Numbered from the stretch's first letter, positions 1-7,860 are shown. The stretch: DNA of 18,012 bases from an uncultured Eubacteriales bacterium (GCA_902475435.1 CABRZL010000033.1:1-18012), one strand, 5' to 3'. Notes: generated by a model from the letters alone, not told the origin. Numbers and translations are program-made.

Positions 1-819
1 AATCCCCAGAATCAGATTGTTTTATGGGCCAGTCAATTTGATTGCTTGAATGATACATCAGAAGGCACTTTAGTTGAAAAATGCTATTACAAAGTGTGTA
101 AAGATTTGAAATCTGATGGACAAATTTCTGAGAAACTCTACAATCTATTGTCAAAAATAATACCATCTCGAAATGAAACTTTTCACATCGTGAAGAACGG
201 AAAAATTAGAGCGCATCGTGGTGAATACACAACATATATTACATCTTTTTCCAAGAACAACGACATTCTCCCTATGTGGAATTATTATTCTAAGGGAGAT
301 ATGTTTGAGGGAGTCAATTTAGGAATAGATGCTGAGAGACTGGTGTCCCAAATCCCTCAAAATTTCCATAATGGAAAAATTACTGTATCTGTAAACTCTG
401 TTATATATACCCCAAAAGAGCAAGAGCAAATAATCAAAAATTTTTTATTAGAAATAATTGAAAACTACGAGGAAAAATTTGATTCATCTGTAAGCGCTGT
501 TGTCTCCATGAAATTAACATCATGGAAAATGCTTTTTAAGCAAGAATGTTTTAGCCATGAACAAGAAGTTCGGATGATAGTGAATGTAGCTAACAAATAT
601 AAAGATGCTATACCTGTTCGGTATCGAACAAATGCAGGATATATTATCCCATATATTGAACTTACAATAGATAAAAAAGCATTAAAATCAGTTACATTAG
701 GACCTTTTCGTGGAACTGAATCTCAGCTGAATTTACAGAAGAAAACATTACTACAAATGCTTGTATCCAACCAGTATGTTGCGGATATAAATACGTCTAA
801 TGTACCTGTAAGATATTAG
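1..819 (+). CDS. DUF2971 family protein, 5'-truncated by window edge
   Basis: The frame is open from base 1, so the gene starts outside the window; the TTG at 46 is only the first possible start codon inside it. Two stretches match my recollection of DUF2971: an N-terminal WASQFDCLNDTSEG block (the usual 'lNDpfEg' motif), and SFSKNNDILPMWNYYSKGD followed by GVNLGID (the usual 'CFS...MWshYa..h.GvcigF'). Further on, FSHEQEVRMIV matches the family's 'w..E.EyR' motif. The biochemical role of the family is unknown; members are common in defence and mobile islands. It is AT-rich compared with the following hsdR, suggesting a different origin. Its TAG stop overlaps the AGGAGGTG ribosome binding site of hsdR and only 11 bases separate the two frames, so the two are probably one transcriptional unit. 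Family assignment is from motif recognition only. Confidence 0.8.
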   Translation, partial: NPQNQIVLWASQFDCLNDTSEGTLVEKCYYKVCKDLKSDGQISEKLYNLLSKIIPSRNETFHIVKNGKIRAHRGEYTTYITSFSKNNDILPMWNYYSKGDMFEGVNLGIDAERLVSQIPQNFHNGKITVSVNSVIYTPKEQEQIIKNFLLEIIENYEEKFDSSVSAVVSMKLTSWKMLFKQECFSHEQEVRMIVNVANKYKDAIPVRYRTNAGYIIPYIELTIDKKALKSVTLGPFRGTESQLNLQKKTLLQMLVSNQYVADINTSNVPVRY

Positions 820-830
820 GAGGTGCAGAT

Positions 831-3800
831 ATGCCCAACTTCTCCTTCCTCGCAACCCAACCCGAATATGCCCTCTTTGCCCCGGCCTGCATAGAGGCCG
901 AGAAAATCTATGCCTCTGCCCCGGCCATGTGCGCGGTGGGCTGCCGCAAGGCCCTGGAACTGGCGGTGAAGTGGGTCTATGCGGCGGACGAGACCATGCA
1001 GATGCCCTACAAGGACAATCTGCAATCTCTGGTCCACGAGCCCTCCTTCCGCTTTGCCGTGGACTACAACACCTGGGGCAAGTTCCAGTTTATCATCAAG
1101 CTGGGCAATCTGGCGGTACATACGGAGCGCAGCGTGCAGCCAAGTGACGCTCTGGCCGCGCTGCGGGCGCTGTTTGAGTTCGTGGAATGGATCGACTATT
1201 GCTATGGCACGGACTATGTGGAGCGCACCTTTGACGAGGGCCTGATCCCCACCGAGCCGGTGGCGGTGGACACCCGGAAGATCAAGGAGCAAGAAAGCCT
1301 GCTGGAGGAAAAAGAAGCCCAGATCGAGGCCCTGCGGCAGCAGATCCAGCAGATGGCCGCCCAGTACACCGCCGAAAAGGACAAGCACCAGCAGGAGCGC
1401 ACCTTCCAGCCGGAGGACCTTTCGGAGTTTGGGACCCGCAAGCGGTTTATTGACGTAGACATGAAGCAGATGGGCTGGAAGTTTACCGGCCCGGATGCTG
1501 ATGTGCAGGAGGAATATCCCGTGGCTGGTATGGCCGGTATAACTGGTCAGCAAGGCTTCTGCGACTATGTGCTGTTTGGAAAAGACGGCCTGCCTTTAGC
1601 AGCAGTAGAAGCCAAACGCACCAGCCGCGACCCCAACATCGGGTGGAAACAGGCGGATTTGTACGCGGACTGTCTGGAACGGAAGTTCGGCCGCCGCCCT
1701 ATGATGTTCACCACCAATGGCTTTGAAACCTATTTCTGGGATGACCAGACCGCCCCACAGCGGAAAGTCAGCGGCATTTTCAGCAAAGACGACCTGCAAA
1801 AGCTGATGAACCGCCGCACCGAACGGCTGAACTTGATGGACGTTCCTATTGATGACAAAATCACCGACCGCTATTACCAGAAAGAAGCCATCCGGGCGGT
1901 GTGCGGGCAAATAGAGCAGGGGTTCCGCAAGCACCTGCTGGTGATGGCCACCGGTACCGGTAAGACCAGAACCGCCTCCAGCCTGACGGATGTGCTCAGC
2001 CGTGGCAAATGGGTGACAAACATTCTGTTTCTGGCCGACCGCACCGCACTGGTGAAACAGGCAAAGGACGATTTCAAAAACTATCTGCCTCAAATGTCTC
2101 TGTGTAATCTCTGCTCCAATAAAGACGACCGAAATGCCCGGATTGTGTTCTCTACATACCCCACCATCCTCAACGCCATTGATGACACCAAGTCCAAGGA
2201 CGGGCGTCAGCTGTTTACTCCGGCGCATTTTGACCTGATTATTATTGACGAAAGCCACCGGAGCATTTTCAAAAAGTATCGGGCCATCTTTGAATATTTT
2301 GATGCCTTCATGGTGGGCCTAACCGCTACGCCGAAAACGGATGTGGACCGGAACACCTACGACTTCTTCGAGATGGAACACGGTGTTCCCACCTATGCCT
2401 ATGATTATGAAACAGCGGTGGATCAGGACCATGTGCTGGTGCCGTATTATAACTACGAGGTCAAGACCAGGTTCCTGGAGGAAGGCATCACCTACGATGA
2501 CTTGTCCGACAAGGACAAGGAACGGTATGAGGACGATTTCATCGAGGATGGTCAACTGCCGGACGTTATTCCCTCCGCCGCCCTCAACAAATTCGTGTTC
2601 AACGAGACGACCGTTGACATCGTGTTGCAGGACTTGATGGAGCGGGGAATCAAAGTGGCGGGGGGCGACCGCCTGGGGAAAACCATTATTTTTGCCCAGA
2701 ACAAGCGCCATGCGGAGTTTATTCTGAAACGATTCAACAAGCTGTACCCGCAATATCACGGTACATTCGCCCATCGGGTTATCTGCGACGATGCCTATGC
2801 CCAGACGGTGATCGACGATTTTAAGCAGCCGGAAAAAGAACCGCACATTGCGGTATCGGTGGACATGATGGACACCGGCATCGACGTGCCGGAGTGTGTC
2901 AATCTGGTGTTCTTCAAAAAAGTTTGGTCAAAGGCGAAATTCTGGCAGATGATTGGACGAGGCACTCGGCTTTGCAAAGGACTGGCCTGTTTGGATCAGA
3001 TTGACGGAACATACACCGACAAGCGGCGGTTCCTGATTTTTGACTACTGCGGCAACTTTGAGTACTTCCGGGAACATAAAGAAGGCTACGAAATCAGAGA
3101 AACCAAAACACTGTCGGAAAACATCTTCGGCAAACAGATTAAAATTGCAATGGCTTTGCAGGAAAGTGCCTTTGCCGGTGAGGACTATCAGATGTGGCGC
3201 AGCGAGATCGTCAATACCTGCTACAAGCAGGTGATGGTGCTCAACTCAGACCTGATTGCCGTAAAATTGCGGATGCAGTATGTGGAGAAATATAAAAAGC
3301 CGGAAGCCCTCGTGTCCATAAGCGAAGGTGACAAGGGCGAGTTGCTCACACAGATTGCACCTCTGGTACGCTCAGACGAGGCCGACGAGTTTGCAAAGCG
3401 GTTTGATAATTTCATGTATGGCCTAATCCTGGCACACATCGAGCAGATGCCCGCATTTCAGTATGCCAAAAAGCAACTGTGCGACACAGCTTCCCTGCTG
3501 GAGCGTAAGGCCAGCATTCCGCAGATCAAGGCAAAGTTGCCCATGCTTCAGGAGATTCACACCGATGCATTTTGGGACGCGAATGATATTTTGCTGTTTG
3601 AGCAGGTTCGGAAGGAGCTGCGGGACTTGATTCAATTTTTGGATGACAGCAGTGGAGCGCAGAGGCAGATTGTTACCAGGCTGACTGACCCGATTATTGA
3701 CAGTCAGGAGGGGGTTCAACTGGAGACTGCCTATGATTTTGAGAATTACCGTGCCAGGGTCAACCGCTATGTGAACGAGCACGGGGATACATTGGCCATT

Positions 3801-4208
3801 TACAAGCTGACCCATAATATTCCGCTGGCTTTGGGCGATTATCAGGAGCTGGAGCGGATGCTGACCAGCGAATTGGGCAGCAAAGAGGATTATGCCCGAG
3901 AGTTTGGCGATACACCCTTTGGATTGCTCATTCGCAAGATTGCCAAGCTGGATCATGACGCGACTATGCAGGTGTTTTCCACCTTTATCAATGACCAATC
4001 TCTGAATCAAAAGCAGATCGCCTTTGTAAACAAAATCATCCATCATATTGAATTGAACGGACATATGGAAAATGTTTCGGAGCTGACCAAGCCTCCATTT
4101 GACAAGCCCATTAGTTTTATCAAGCTGTTTGATCCCCAAACCAGAACCGCTTTGATGGAGTCCATCAATCAGGTTCGAGAAAATGCGGTTCAGATTACAG
4201 CATCATAA
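831..4208 (+). CDS. hsdR: Type I restriction enzyme R subunit (HsdR, EcoEI-like) with N-terminal DUF4145
   Basis: A 1125-residue protein, the normal length for EcoEI-type HsdR. It is the motor and nuclease of a type I restriction-modification complex: it translocates and cuts unmodified DNA together with HsdM and HsdS. Residues about 10-125 look like DUF4145 (RKALELAVKWVY, then GNLAVHTE). Residues 150-190 are a likely coiled coil. The PD-(D/E)XK nuclease is visible as D245 and E259-A-K261. Helicase motifs follow: Walker A ATGTGKT near 374-380, IIIDESHRS, VGLTATPKT, then MDTGIDVPE and QMIGRGTRL. The C-terminal part fits the EcoEI R C-terminal domain. ATG 831 is preceded by AGGAGGTG at 818-825, 5 bases away. 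No hsdM or hsdS is present in the window; they may lie to the left of the DUF2971 gene. I see no lesion, in contrast to the transfer genes downstream. Confidence 0.95.
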   Translation: MPNFSFLATQPEYALFAPACIEAEKIYASAPAMCAVGCRKALELAVKWVYAADETMQMPYKDNLQSLVHEPSFRFAVDYNTWGKFQFIIKLGNLAVHTERSVQPSDALAALRALFEFVEWIDYCYGTDYVERTFDEGLIPTEPVAVDTRKIKEQESLLEEKEAQIEALRQQIQQMAAQYTAEKDKHQQERTFQPEDLSEFGTRKRFIDVDMKQMGWKFTGPDADVQEEYPVAGMAGITGQQGFCDYVLFGKDGLPLAAVEAKRTSRDPNIGWKQADLYADCLERKFGRRPMMFTTNGFETYFWDDQTAPQRKVSGIFSKDDLQKLMNRRTERLNLMDVPIDDKITDRYYQKEAIRAVCGQIEQGFRKHLLVMATGTGKTRTASSLTDVLSRGKWVTNILFLADRTALVKQAKDDFKNYLPQMSLCNLCSNKDDRNARIVFSTYPTILNAIDDTKSKDGRQLFTPAHFDLIIIDESHRSIFKKYRAIFEYFDAFMVGLTATPKTDVDRNTYDFFEMEHGVPTYAYDYETAVDQDHVLVPYYNYEVKTRFLEEGITYDDLSDKDKERYEDDFIEDGQLPDVIPSAALNKFVFNETTVDIVLQDLMERGIKVAGGDRLGKTIIFAQNKRHAEFILKRFNKLYPQYHGTFAHRVICDDAYAQTVIDDFKQPEKEPHIAVSVDMMDTGIDVPECVNLVFFKKVWSKAKFWQMIGRGTRLCKGLACLDQIDGTYTDKRRFLIFDYCGNFEYFREHKEGYEIRETKTLSENIFGKQIKIAMALQESAFAGEDYQMWRSEIVNTCYKQVMVLNSDLIAVKLRMQYVEKYKKPEALVSISEGDKGELLTQIAPLVRSDEADEFAKRFDNFMYGLILAHIEQMPAFQYAKKQLCDTASLLERKASIPQIKAKLPMLQEIHTDAFWDANDILLFEQVRKELRDLIQFLDDSSGAQRQIVTRLTDPIIDSQEGVQLETAYDFENYRARVNRYVNEHGDTLAIYKLTHNIPLALGDYQELERMLTSELGSKEDYAREFGDTPFGLLIRKIAKLDHDATMQVFSTFINDQSLNQKQIAFVNKIIHHIELNGHMENVSELTKPPFDKPISFIKLFDPQTRTALMESINQVRENAVQITAS

Positions 4209-4215
4209 ACAAAGG

Positions 4216-4270
4216 AACCAGGCGAAGAACTCCACCCTTATTGTGGGTAGATTTCGGCGCCTGGTTTTTT
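4216..4270 (+). terminator. Rho-independent terminator after hsdR
   Basis: AACCAGGCG (4216-4224) pairs perfectly with CGCCTGGTT (4258-4266), with a smaller internal helix ACCC (4234-4237)/GGGT (4245-4248). The 3' arm runs into a T tract (4265-4270). It begins 8 bases after the hsdR stop and closes the DUF2971-hsdR unit. Confidence 0.85.
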
Positions 4271-4657
4271 CTGTTCGGGCAGCATGGGAGAATCCGTCAT
4301 GCGGGACGGGCTGGATAACCACTGCACGGACGAAATCGGGAGATGTACAGAATGCAAAATCCAGGTGTCAAAACCGCACTATGTTGCTGATTTATTCTCC
4401 CGTTTTCCGGCTTAGGGGTCAACATGACCCTGCAATGGGCAGGCTGAATCTGGCAAGGTACCGCAGTCTGGGACAAGGGAAACTGCCGGCCCCAGAAAGG
4501 ACGGTTCTAGCAGCGGCACTACGGTGCTGGGGCATATCAGGCGATTGGCCCGGAGCTGTCAGGGAAATATGCAACACTGGCCAGACAGAGAAAGGCCGAG
4601 AACACATCCATAACATCAAAAAAACGCGGCAGGATTTTCCTGCCGCGTTTATAAACA
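4271..4657. other. Intergenic stretch without a convincing gene
   Basis: About 390 bases lie between two terminators. Short frames exist on both strands, but none has a good ribosome binding site. The least poor is 4284-4415 (+), 43 residues, with three cysteines in HCTDEIGRCTEC that could hint at a zinc-binding remnant. Another frame, ending at the TAA at about 4652, reads AYQAIGPELSGKYATLARQR, which I do not recognise. This could be debris of a lost gene. Confidence 0.4.
4618..4650 (-). terminator. Hairpin terminator of the XRE repressor gene
   Basis: AAACGCGGCAGGA and TCCTGCCGCGTTT form a near-continuous 13-bp stem (about 4622-4650) around a TTT loop. On the minus strand the stem is followed by a run of T (complement of the A run at about 4618-4624). 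It lies just past the stop of the minus-strand XRE gene. The T's on the other side could make it work for the plus strand too. Confidence 0.8.
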
Positions 4658-4900
4658 TCATTGGATTACCTGTTCCAAATCTTCAAAAACAGGGTCGTCA
4701 AAGAATTCTCTCACAGTAATGTTCATACCATCACATAGCTTCTGAATCGTAATGATGCCCGGATTCTGGCTCTTTTCATTCAGCATACTGTACACCGTGG
4801 AGGGAGAAATGCCGCTCTGGTTTGCCAATGTGTTAATTGTTATGTTGTGTTCTGTGCATAGATTCTGAATGCGACGGGCAACCGCCTTCTTTGCGTTCAT
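4658..4900 (-). CDS. Small XRE-family helix-turn-helix repressor
   Basis: An 80-residue protein that is almost only an HTH_3/Cro-CI DNA-binding domain. Residues about 6-60 include RRIQNLCTEHNITINTLANQ and GISPSTVYSML (turn and recognition helix), then IITIQKLCDGMNITVREFF, the usual end of the domain. The frame extends upstream to 4939, but I chose the internal ATG at 4898-4900 because AAGGTGG stands just upstream on the minus strand, at a good distance. It is divergent from the SLOG gene at 5023, and the region between carries related palindromes (4942-5007), with one more half-site beside its own ribosome binding site. It most likely represses itself and the SLOG gene. Both divergent genes start with Met-Asn-Ala-Lys. 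Confidence 0.88.
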   Translation of the reverse strand: MNAKKAVARRIQNLCTEHNITINTLANQSGISPSTVYSMLNEKSQNPGIITIQKLCDGMNITVREFFDDPVFEDLEQVIQ

Positions 4901-5007
4901 TATATCCCACCACCTTTTCCGGCAATATTCTATCCACATTTACGATATATCGTGTGGGATATATCCCAAATTACATAAAATTGTGATACAATATGGGATA
5001 TATCGTA
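4901..5007. promoter_or_regulatory. Operator array between XRE repressor and SLOG genes
   Basis: There are two adjacent perfect palindromes: ACGATATATCGT (4942-4953) and TGGGATATATCCCA (4955-4968). A third site, TGGGATATATCGTA (4994-5007), is a hybrid with the left half of the second and the right half of the first. A half-site TATATCCCA (4901-4909) touches the repressor start. All share a GATATATC core. A TACAAT hexamer (4987-4992) is a likely -10 for the SLOG gene, with no strong -35, so the hybrid site would sit on the transcription start and block it. This is the expected layout of an autoregulated XRE switch. Binding by this repressor is inferred. Confidence 0.7.
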
Positions 5008-5022
5008 AATGGAGGTAGGCGT

Positions 5023-5475
5023 ATGAATGCAAAGAGCTGTTTCTTTATAGGCCACAGAAATACGGATCCATTCATAGTGCCTGTACTATCAGATGCAATT
5101 GAGCATTACATTTTAGATCTTCATGTTCGTTATTTCTATGTGGGTCACTACGGATCTTTTGACCGGCTGGTGGAAGGTGCGGTGATAGCTGCAAAGAAAC
5201 GACACCCTGAAATCATGCTATACAGAGTACTCGCCTATCATCCATCAGAGCGGCAGGCTGACCTTCCGAAAGGATACGATGGTTCCTGTTACCCAGAGGG
5301 AATGGAGACTGTACCAAAGCAGTTTGCCATAGATAAGGTTAACCGGCTTATGATTGATCGTTGCGATTGCCTGATTGCGTATGCTACACATCCAGCCAGC
5401 AATACATGTAAGTTTATCGAATATGCAAAACGGAAAGGAACGGTCCTAATCAAGAATCTTGGAGACTATTTATAA
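5023..5475 (+). CDS. SLOG-family (DUF1273/YpsA-like) putative nucleotide-binding protein
   Basis: A 150-residue protein starting SCFFIGHRNT, the CFFGHR-type signature of small DUF1273/YpsA-like proteins of the SLOG superfamily. Middle and C-terminal parts fit a Rossmann-like fold: FYVGHYGSFDRLVEGAV (the glycine-rich loop and helix), then DCLIAYATHPASNTCKFIEYA and a final strand TVLIKNLG. SLOG domains bind nucleotides or nucleotide-derived signals; the role of this protein is unknown. ATG 5023 was chosen over the upstream in-frame start at 4993 because GGAGG (5011-5015) lies 7 bases before it and the earlier codon lies in the operator. It is divergently paired with the XRE repressor and probably under its control. 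It ends just before the oriT-like region. Confidence 0.8.
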   Translation: MNAKSCFFIGHRNTDPFIVPVLSDAIEHYILDLHVRYFYVGHYGSFDRLVEGAVIAAKKRHPEIMLYRVLAYHPSERQADLPKGYDGSCYPEGMETVPKQFAIDKVNRLMIDRCDCLIAYATHPASNTCKFIEYAKRKGTVLIKNLGDYL

Positions 5476-5504
5476 TAAGGATCTGGACTTCGACGAAGAA
5501 GGCG

Positions 5505-5602
5505 TTATCTCGAATTCGAGATAATTGGCGCAAGCATAGCGTTCGTCACACGAACGCGCTTGTTGGGGAACCCCCAATCCCCAAATGCCGCCGACAGGCG
5601 GA
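5505..5602 (+). other. Candidate oriT: cluster of perfect inverted repeats upstream of mobC
   Basis: Four dyads lie in under 100 bases: the 20-bp palindrome TTATCTCGAATTCGAGATAA (5505-5524); GCGTTCGT/ACGAACGC (5539-5546/5550-5557, loop CAC), extended by outer arms CAAGC (5531-5535)/GCTTG (5558-5562); TTGGGG/CCCCAA (5563-5568/5572-5577); and CCGCC/GGCGG (5588-5592/5597-5601). This arrangement directly before mobC and a MOBP-type relaxase is typical of an origin of transfer. The nick site cannot be fixed from sequence alone. The last dyad, followed by AAAATTTTT, could alternatively be a weak terminator for the SLOG gene. Confidence 0.6.
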
Positions 5603-5627
5603 AAATTTTTAAGAAAGAAGCTGATCT

Positions 5628-5939
5628 ATGGCCAACCAAGACTATTTTCTCTCCGTCCGGCTAAAACCGGACGATCAGAGAAAGCTGGAAGCGCTCTGCG
5701 AAACCTCCGGACTGCCCGTCAGCACCGTTGTTCGGAAGTTGATCAGCGGCACTGAAATCAAGCCCCGCCGCCCTATGGAGTTGAAGGAACTGTATCTGGC
5801 CGTCAACCGGATCGGGGTCAATGTGAATCAAATCGTCCGCAAAGCCAACGCCGGCTTTGCCACCCGGTCAGATATGTGGGAACTGCTGTTCCTGATGCGG
5901 AAGATCGAGGAAGAAATGTCCCGCATTGCGGAGGCATGA
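5628..5939 (+). CDS. mobC: MobC-family mobilisation relaxosome accessory protein
   Basis: A 103-residue protein of normal length for MobC. The N-terminal part (SVRLKPDDQRKLEALCETSG, then STVVRKLISG) looks like a ribbon-helix-helix DNA-binding region. ELYLAVNRIGVNVNQIVRKAN is the family hallmark (LN.iG.NlNQiar.aN). It binds oriT next to the nick site and helps the relaxase open the strand. The upstream ribosome binding site is only a purine run (AAGAAAGAAG). Its TGA (5937-5939) overlaps the ATG of the relaxase (5936-5938), so the two are translationally coupled. The frame is intact, unlike the relaxase that follows. Confidence 0.92.
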   Translation: MANQDYFLSVRLKPDDQRKLEALCETSGLPVSTVVRKLISGTEIKPRRPMELKELYLAVNRIGVNVNQIVRKANAGFATRSDMWELLFLMRKIEEEMSRIAEA

Positions 5940-7247
5940 TGGCGATCACAAAGATTTTGGCCCGGAAGGGCGGGTTGAGGGCTGCCGTCCATTATGTAAT
6001 GAACGGAGACAAGACGGAGGAGCAGCTGCTGGTGGCCACCCACCTGTGTACCCAGGAAAATGCCGTTGGAGATATGCTGCGAACCAAGGAATTGCACAAA
6101 CAAACAGGTGGAGTTCAGTATTACCACATGATCCAGTCCTTCCAGCCCGGGGAGATCACGCCGGAGCTGGCACTGGAAATCGCCCAGGCCTTTGTCCGGG
6201 AGCATTTGTCGGAATACGAGGCCGTCATCGGCGTACATACCGACCGGCAGCACGTTCATGCCCATATTGTGTTTAACTCCCTCCGCTGGGATGGCAAGGG
6301 AAAATATCATTCCAATGCCAGGACCTACTACAGTCAAATCCGCGTCATCTCCGACCGGCTCTGCAGGGAGCACGGTCTTTCTGTCATTATGCAGGGGCGA
6401 TAACAGCAAGGCCATGCACTACTACGAATGGCTGCGCCAAAGCAAGGGCCAGCCCACCTACCGTTCCATGCTGGAGGCCGATCTGAATGCAGCCATGGAG
6501 GATGCCAATGACATTGGACACTTTTTCCTGCTCATGGAAAACAAGGTATTCGGAAGAAGGTATCCGGGCAGCCATTGCGGGAAATCTGCTGGACATTGAA
6601 CAGGGGCTCCGGCCTGTTGTCATTTCCCGCCCCAGGTACAGGCCATATCAAAAGCAGCCCAAATACAAGGGATTCCTGGCCCTGTATGTCCACTATCTCT
6701 ACATCCTGGGCAAGGTCCAAAAGCAGCAGTACCCACCCCAGATGACCGGGAAACTCAAACAGGAAGTGATGCGGTTTGAGAAACTGCGGGAACAGTTCAA
6801 GTTCCTGCGGGAGCACGATATCGAGTCAGAGGCCCAGTTAAAGACGTTCCAAAAGAACCAGCTTCAGTCCCTGACCAAGCAACGGACCATTCTAAATGTC
6901 GAGAAAAAGAAGCAGAAGAAGCTATTTGCTGCCCTGTCGGAAGAGCAGGCTCTGGCTCCAGCCAAGCGGCTCTATGAGGAAGGTCACGCTGGCATGGAGG
7001 CTGAATATGCCCAGTAAGAGAATCTGTCAAAATCCTGGATTCCTGCGGCGTTCCCCGTGCTGTGCTGACGGCCCAAAAGGCGGACTGCTACAAAAAACTG
7101 GCGGACCTCAACCGGGAGATCCGCCAGGTGCGAAAAAAGATTTCCATGTGTCAGGCCATCCTTGAGGATGTGCCCCAAATTGAAAAGACCATCCAGAAAA
7201 CAGAATCCCAGAAGGAGGTGAAGCAGTTTGAGTATGAGCAGCGTTGA
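5936..7247 (+). pseudogene. MOBP-type relaxase (MobA/VirD2-like), broken by at least three lesions
   Basis: The relaxase would nick oriT and lead the strand into the recipient. Its pieces lie in order in three frames. Piece 1 (5936-6403) is the nuclease domain, with VHYVMNGDKT and the metal-binding motif HTDRQHVHAHIVFN. At 6394-6397 a run of four G replaces an expected three (Q-G-D-N), giving a stop at 6401. Piece 2 (about 6398-6545) continues as GDNSKAMHYYEWLRQSKGQ to FFLLMENK. Near 6543-6548 the frame jumps to EEGIRAAIAGNL, and about 30 residues expected between LMENKG and the EEGIR block are missing, so this is a real deletion. Piece 3 runs to the TAA at 7015. Piece 4 resumes as KILDSCGVPRAVLTAQKADC and ends at 7247. 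Coiled-coil-rich C-terminal parts are recognisable throughout. Expected sequences are from memory of the family. Not functional as written. Confidence 0.85.
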
Positions 7248-7641
7248 CGCCACCGATGCCGTGGTGCGGATGATGGTATCCGGCACAGAGGTCACCTTGC
7301 GCTTGACGGCCAGCGCCACCAAAAATCTGATGGCCATCAGCATTGCGCTGGCCAAAAGCCACAAGAAACTCTATGGCAGAACCAATCTGAAGAAGATGCT
7401 CCGGGAAACCCAGGACATCCGGGTGTTTTCCATGGAACGGCAGCAGTTTCGTACATTTCAGAAGCAGGCCGGCAAGCTGGGTCTGCTTTATGCGTCTATA
7501 CGGGATCAGGGGCCGGAGGGCGCCCTGGTGGAGGTGCTCCTTCCCACAACGGAGCTGGACCGGGCCAACGCGGTCTTTGAGAAAATCCGCTATGTGGGAA
7601 CCCGGCAGGCGTCGCGGGAACCGGAACAAACGGCAGAATGA
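7228..7641 (+). CDS. PcfB family protein (DUF3801)
   Basis: A protein of 135-137 residues, the usual PcfB size. Recognisable parts are SGTEVTLRLTASATKNLMAI near the start, the central HKKLYGRTNLKKMLRE, then VFSMERQQFRTFQKQAGKLG and LPTTELDRANAVFEKIRY. PcfB proteins are encoded between relaxase and VirD4 in many Firmicutes conjugative elements and are thought to assist substrate recruitment to the coupling protein. GGAGGTGA (about 7214-7221) precedes TTG 7228 by 6 bases; ATG 7234 is the alternative start. It overlaps the end of the relaxase by 20 bases and its TGA overlaps an ATG at 7638. It has no visible lesion, standing out among broken neighbours. Confidence 0.8.
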   Translation: MSMSSVDATDAVVRMMVSGTEVTLRLTASATKNLMAISIALAKSHKKLYGRTNLKKMLRETQDIRVFSMERQQFRTFQKQAGKLGLLYASIRDQGPEGALVEVLLPTTELDRANAVFEKIRYVGTRQASREPEQTAE

Positions 7642-7860
7642 AAAAACGGATCTCGGTCGGGGCCCATCTGGAGAGATACAAGGCCCAAAGCGGTTTCCCG
7701 AGACGGGCTTTCCCCAGAGACGAATGAGCCTGTTTCCGTGGAAGCCCGCCTGGAGACCTATCGAGTGCAGCTCACACAGAAACGGATCCCGGCCAAACAA
7801 CGCAGAAAAATGCAGCAAAAGAAAATGGACCATAAACGAAATCAGGTTCAGCGTCCATGA
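7638..7860 (+). pseudogene. Small basic transfer-region protein, frameshifted
   Basis: An ATG at 7638 overlaps the PcfB stop (ATGA) and reads MKKRISVGAHLERYKAQSG before stopping at 7725-7727. The next frame reads PETNEPVSVEARLETYRVQL and continues as a Lys/Arg-rich tail to the TGA at 7858-7860. The two halves share a motif (HLERYKAQ and RLETYRVQ), so they look like one protein of about 73 residues carrying a repeated short helix, with a frameshift near 7700. I do not know its function. It lies between pcfB and virD4, where such elements often have a small gene. It could instead be non-coding. Confidence 0.4.

Noticed and set aside
816..1553. Long minus-strand ORF of 245 codons opposite hsdR
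   Set aside because: It is a mirror of the strongly supported hsdR frame in GC-rich DNA and has no recognisable domain; the same holds for the minus ORFs at 1596-2258, 2319-2846 and 3423-4139.
4183..4719. Plus-strand ORF of 178 codons after hsdR
   Set aside because: It starts inside hsdR, crosses two terminators and the end of the XRE gene, and has low-complexity, non-family-like content.
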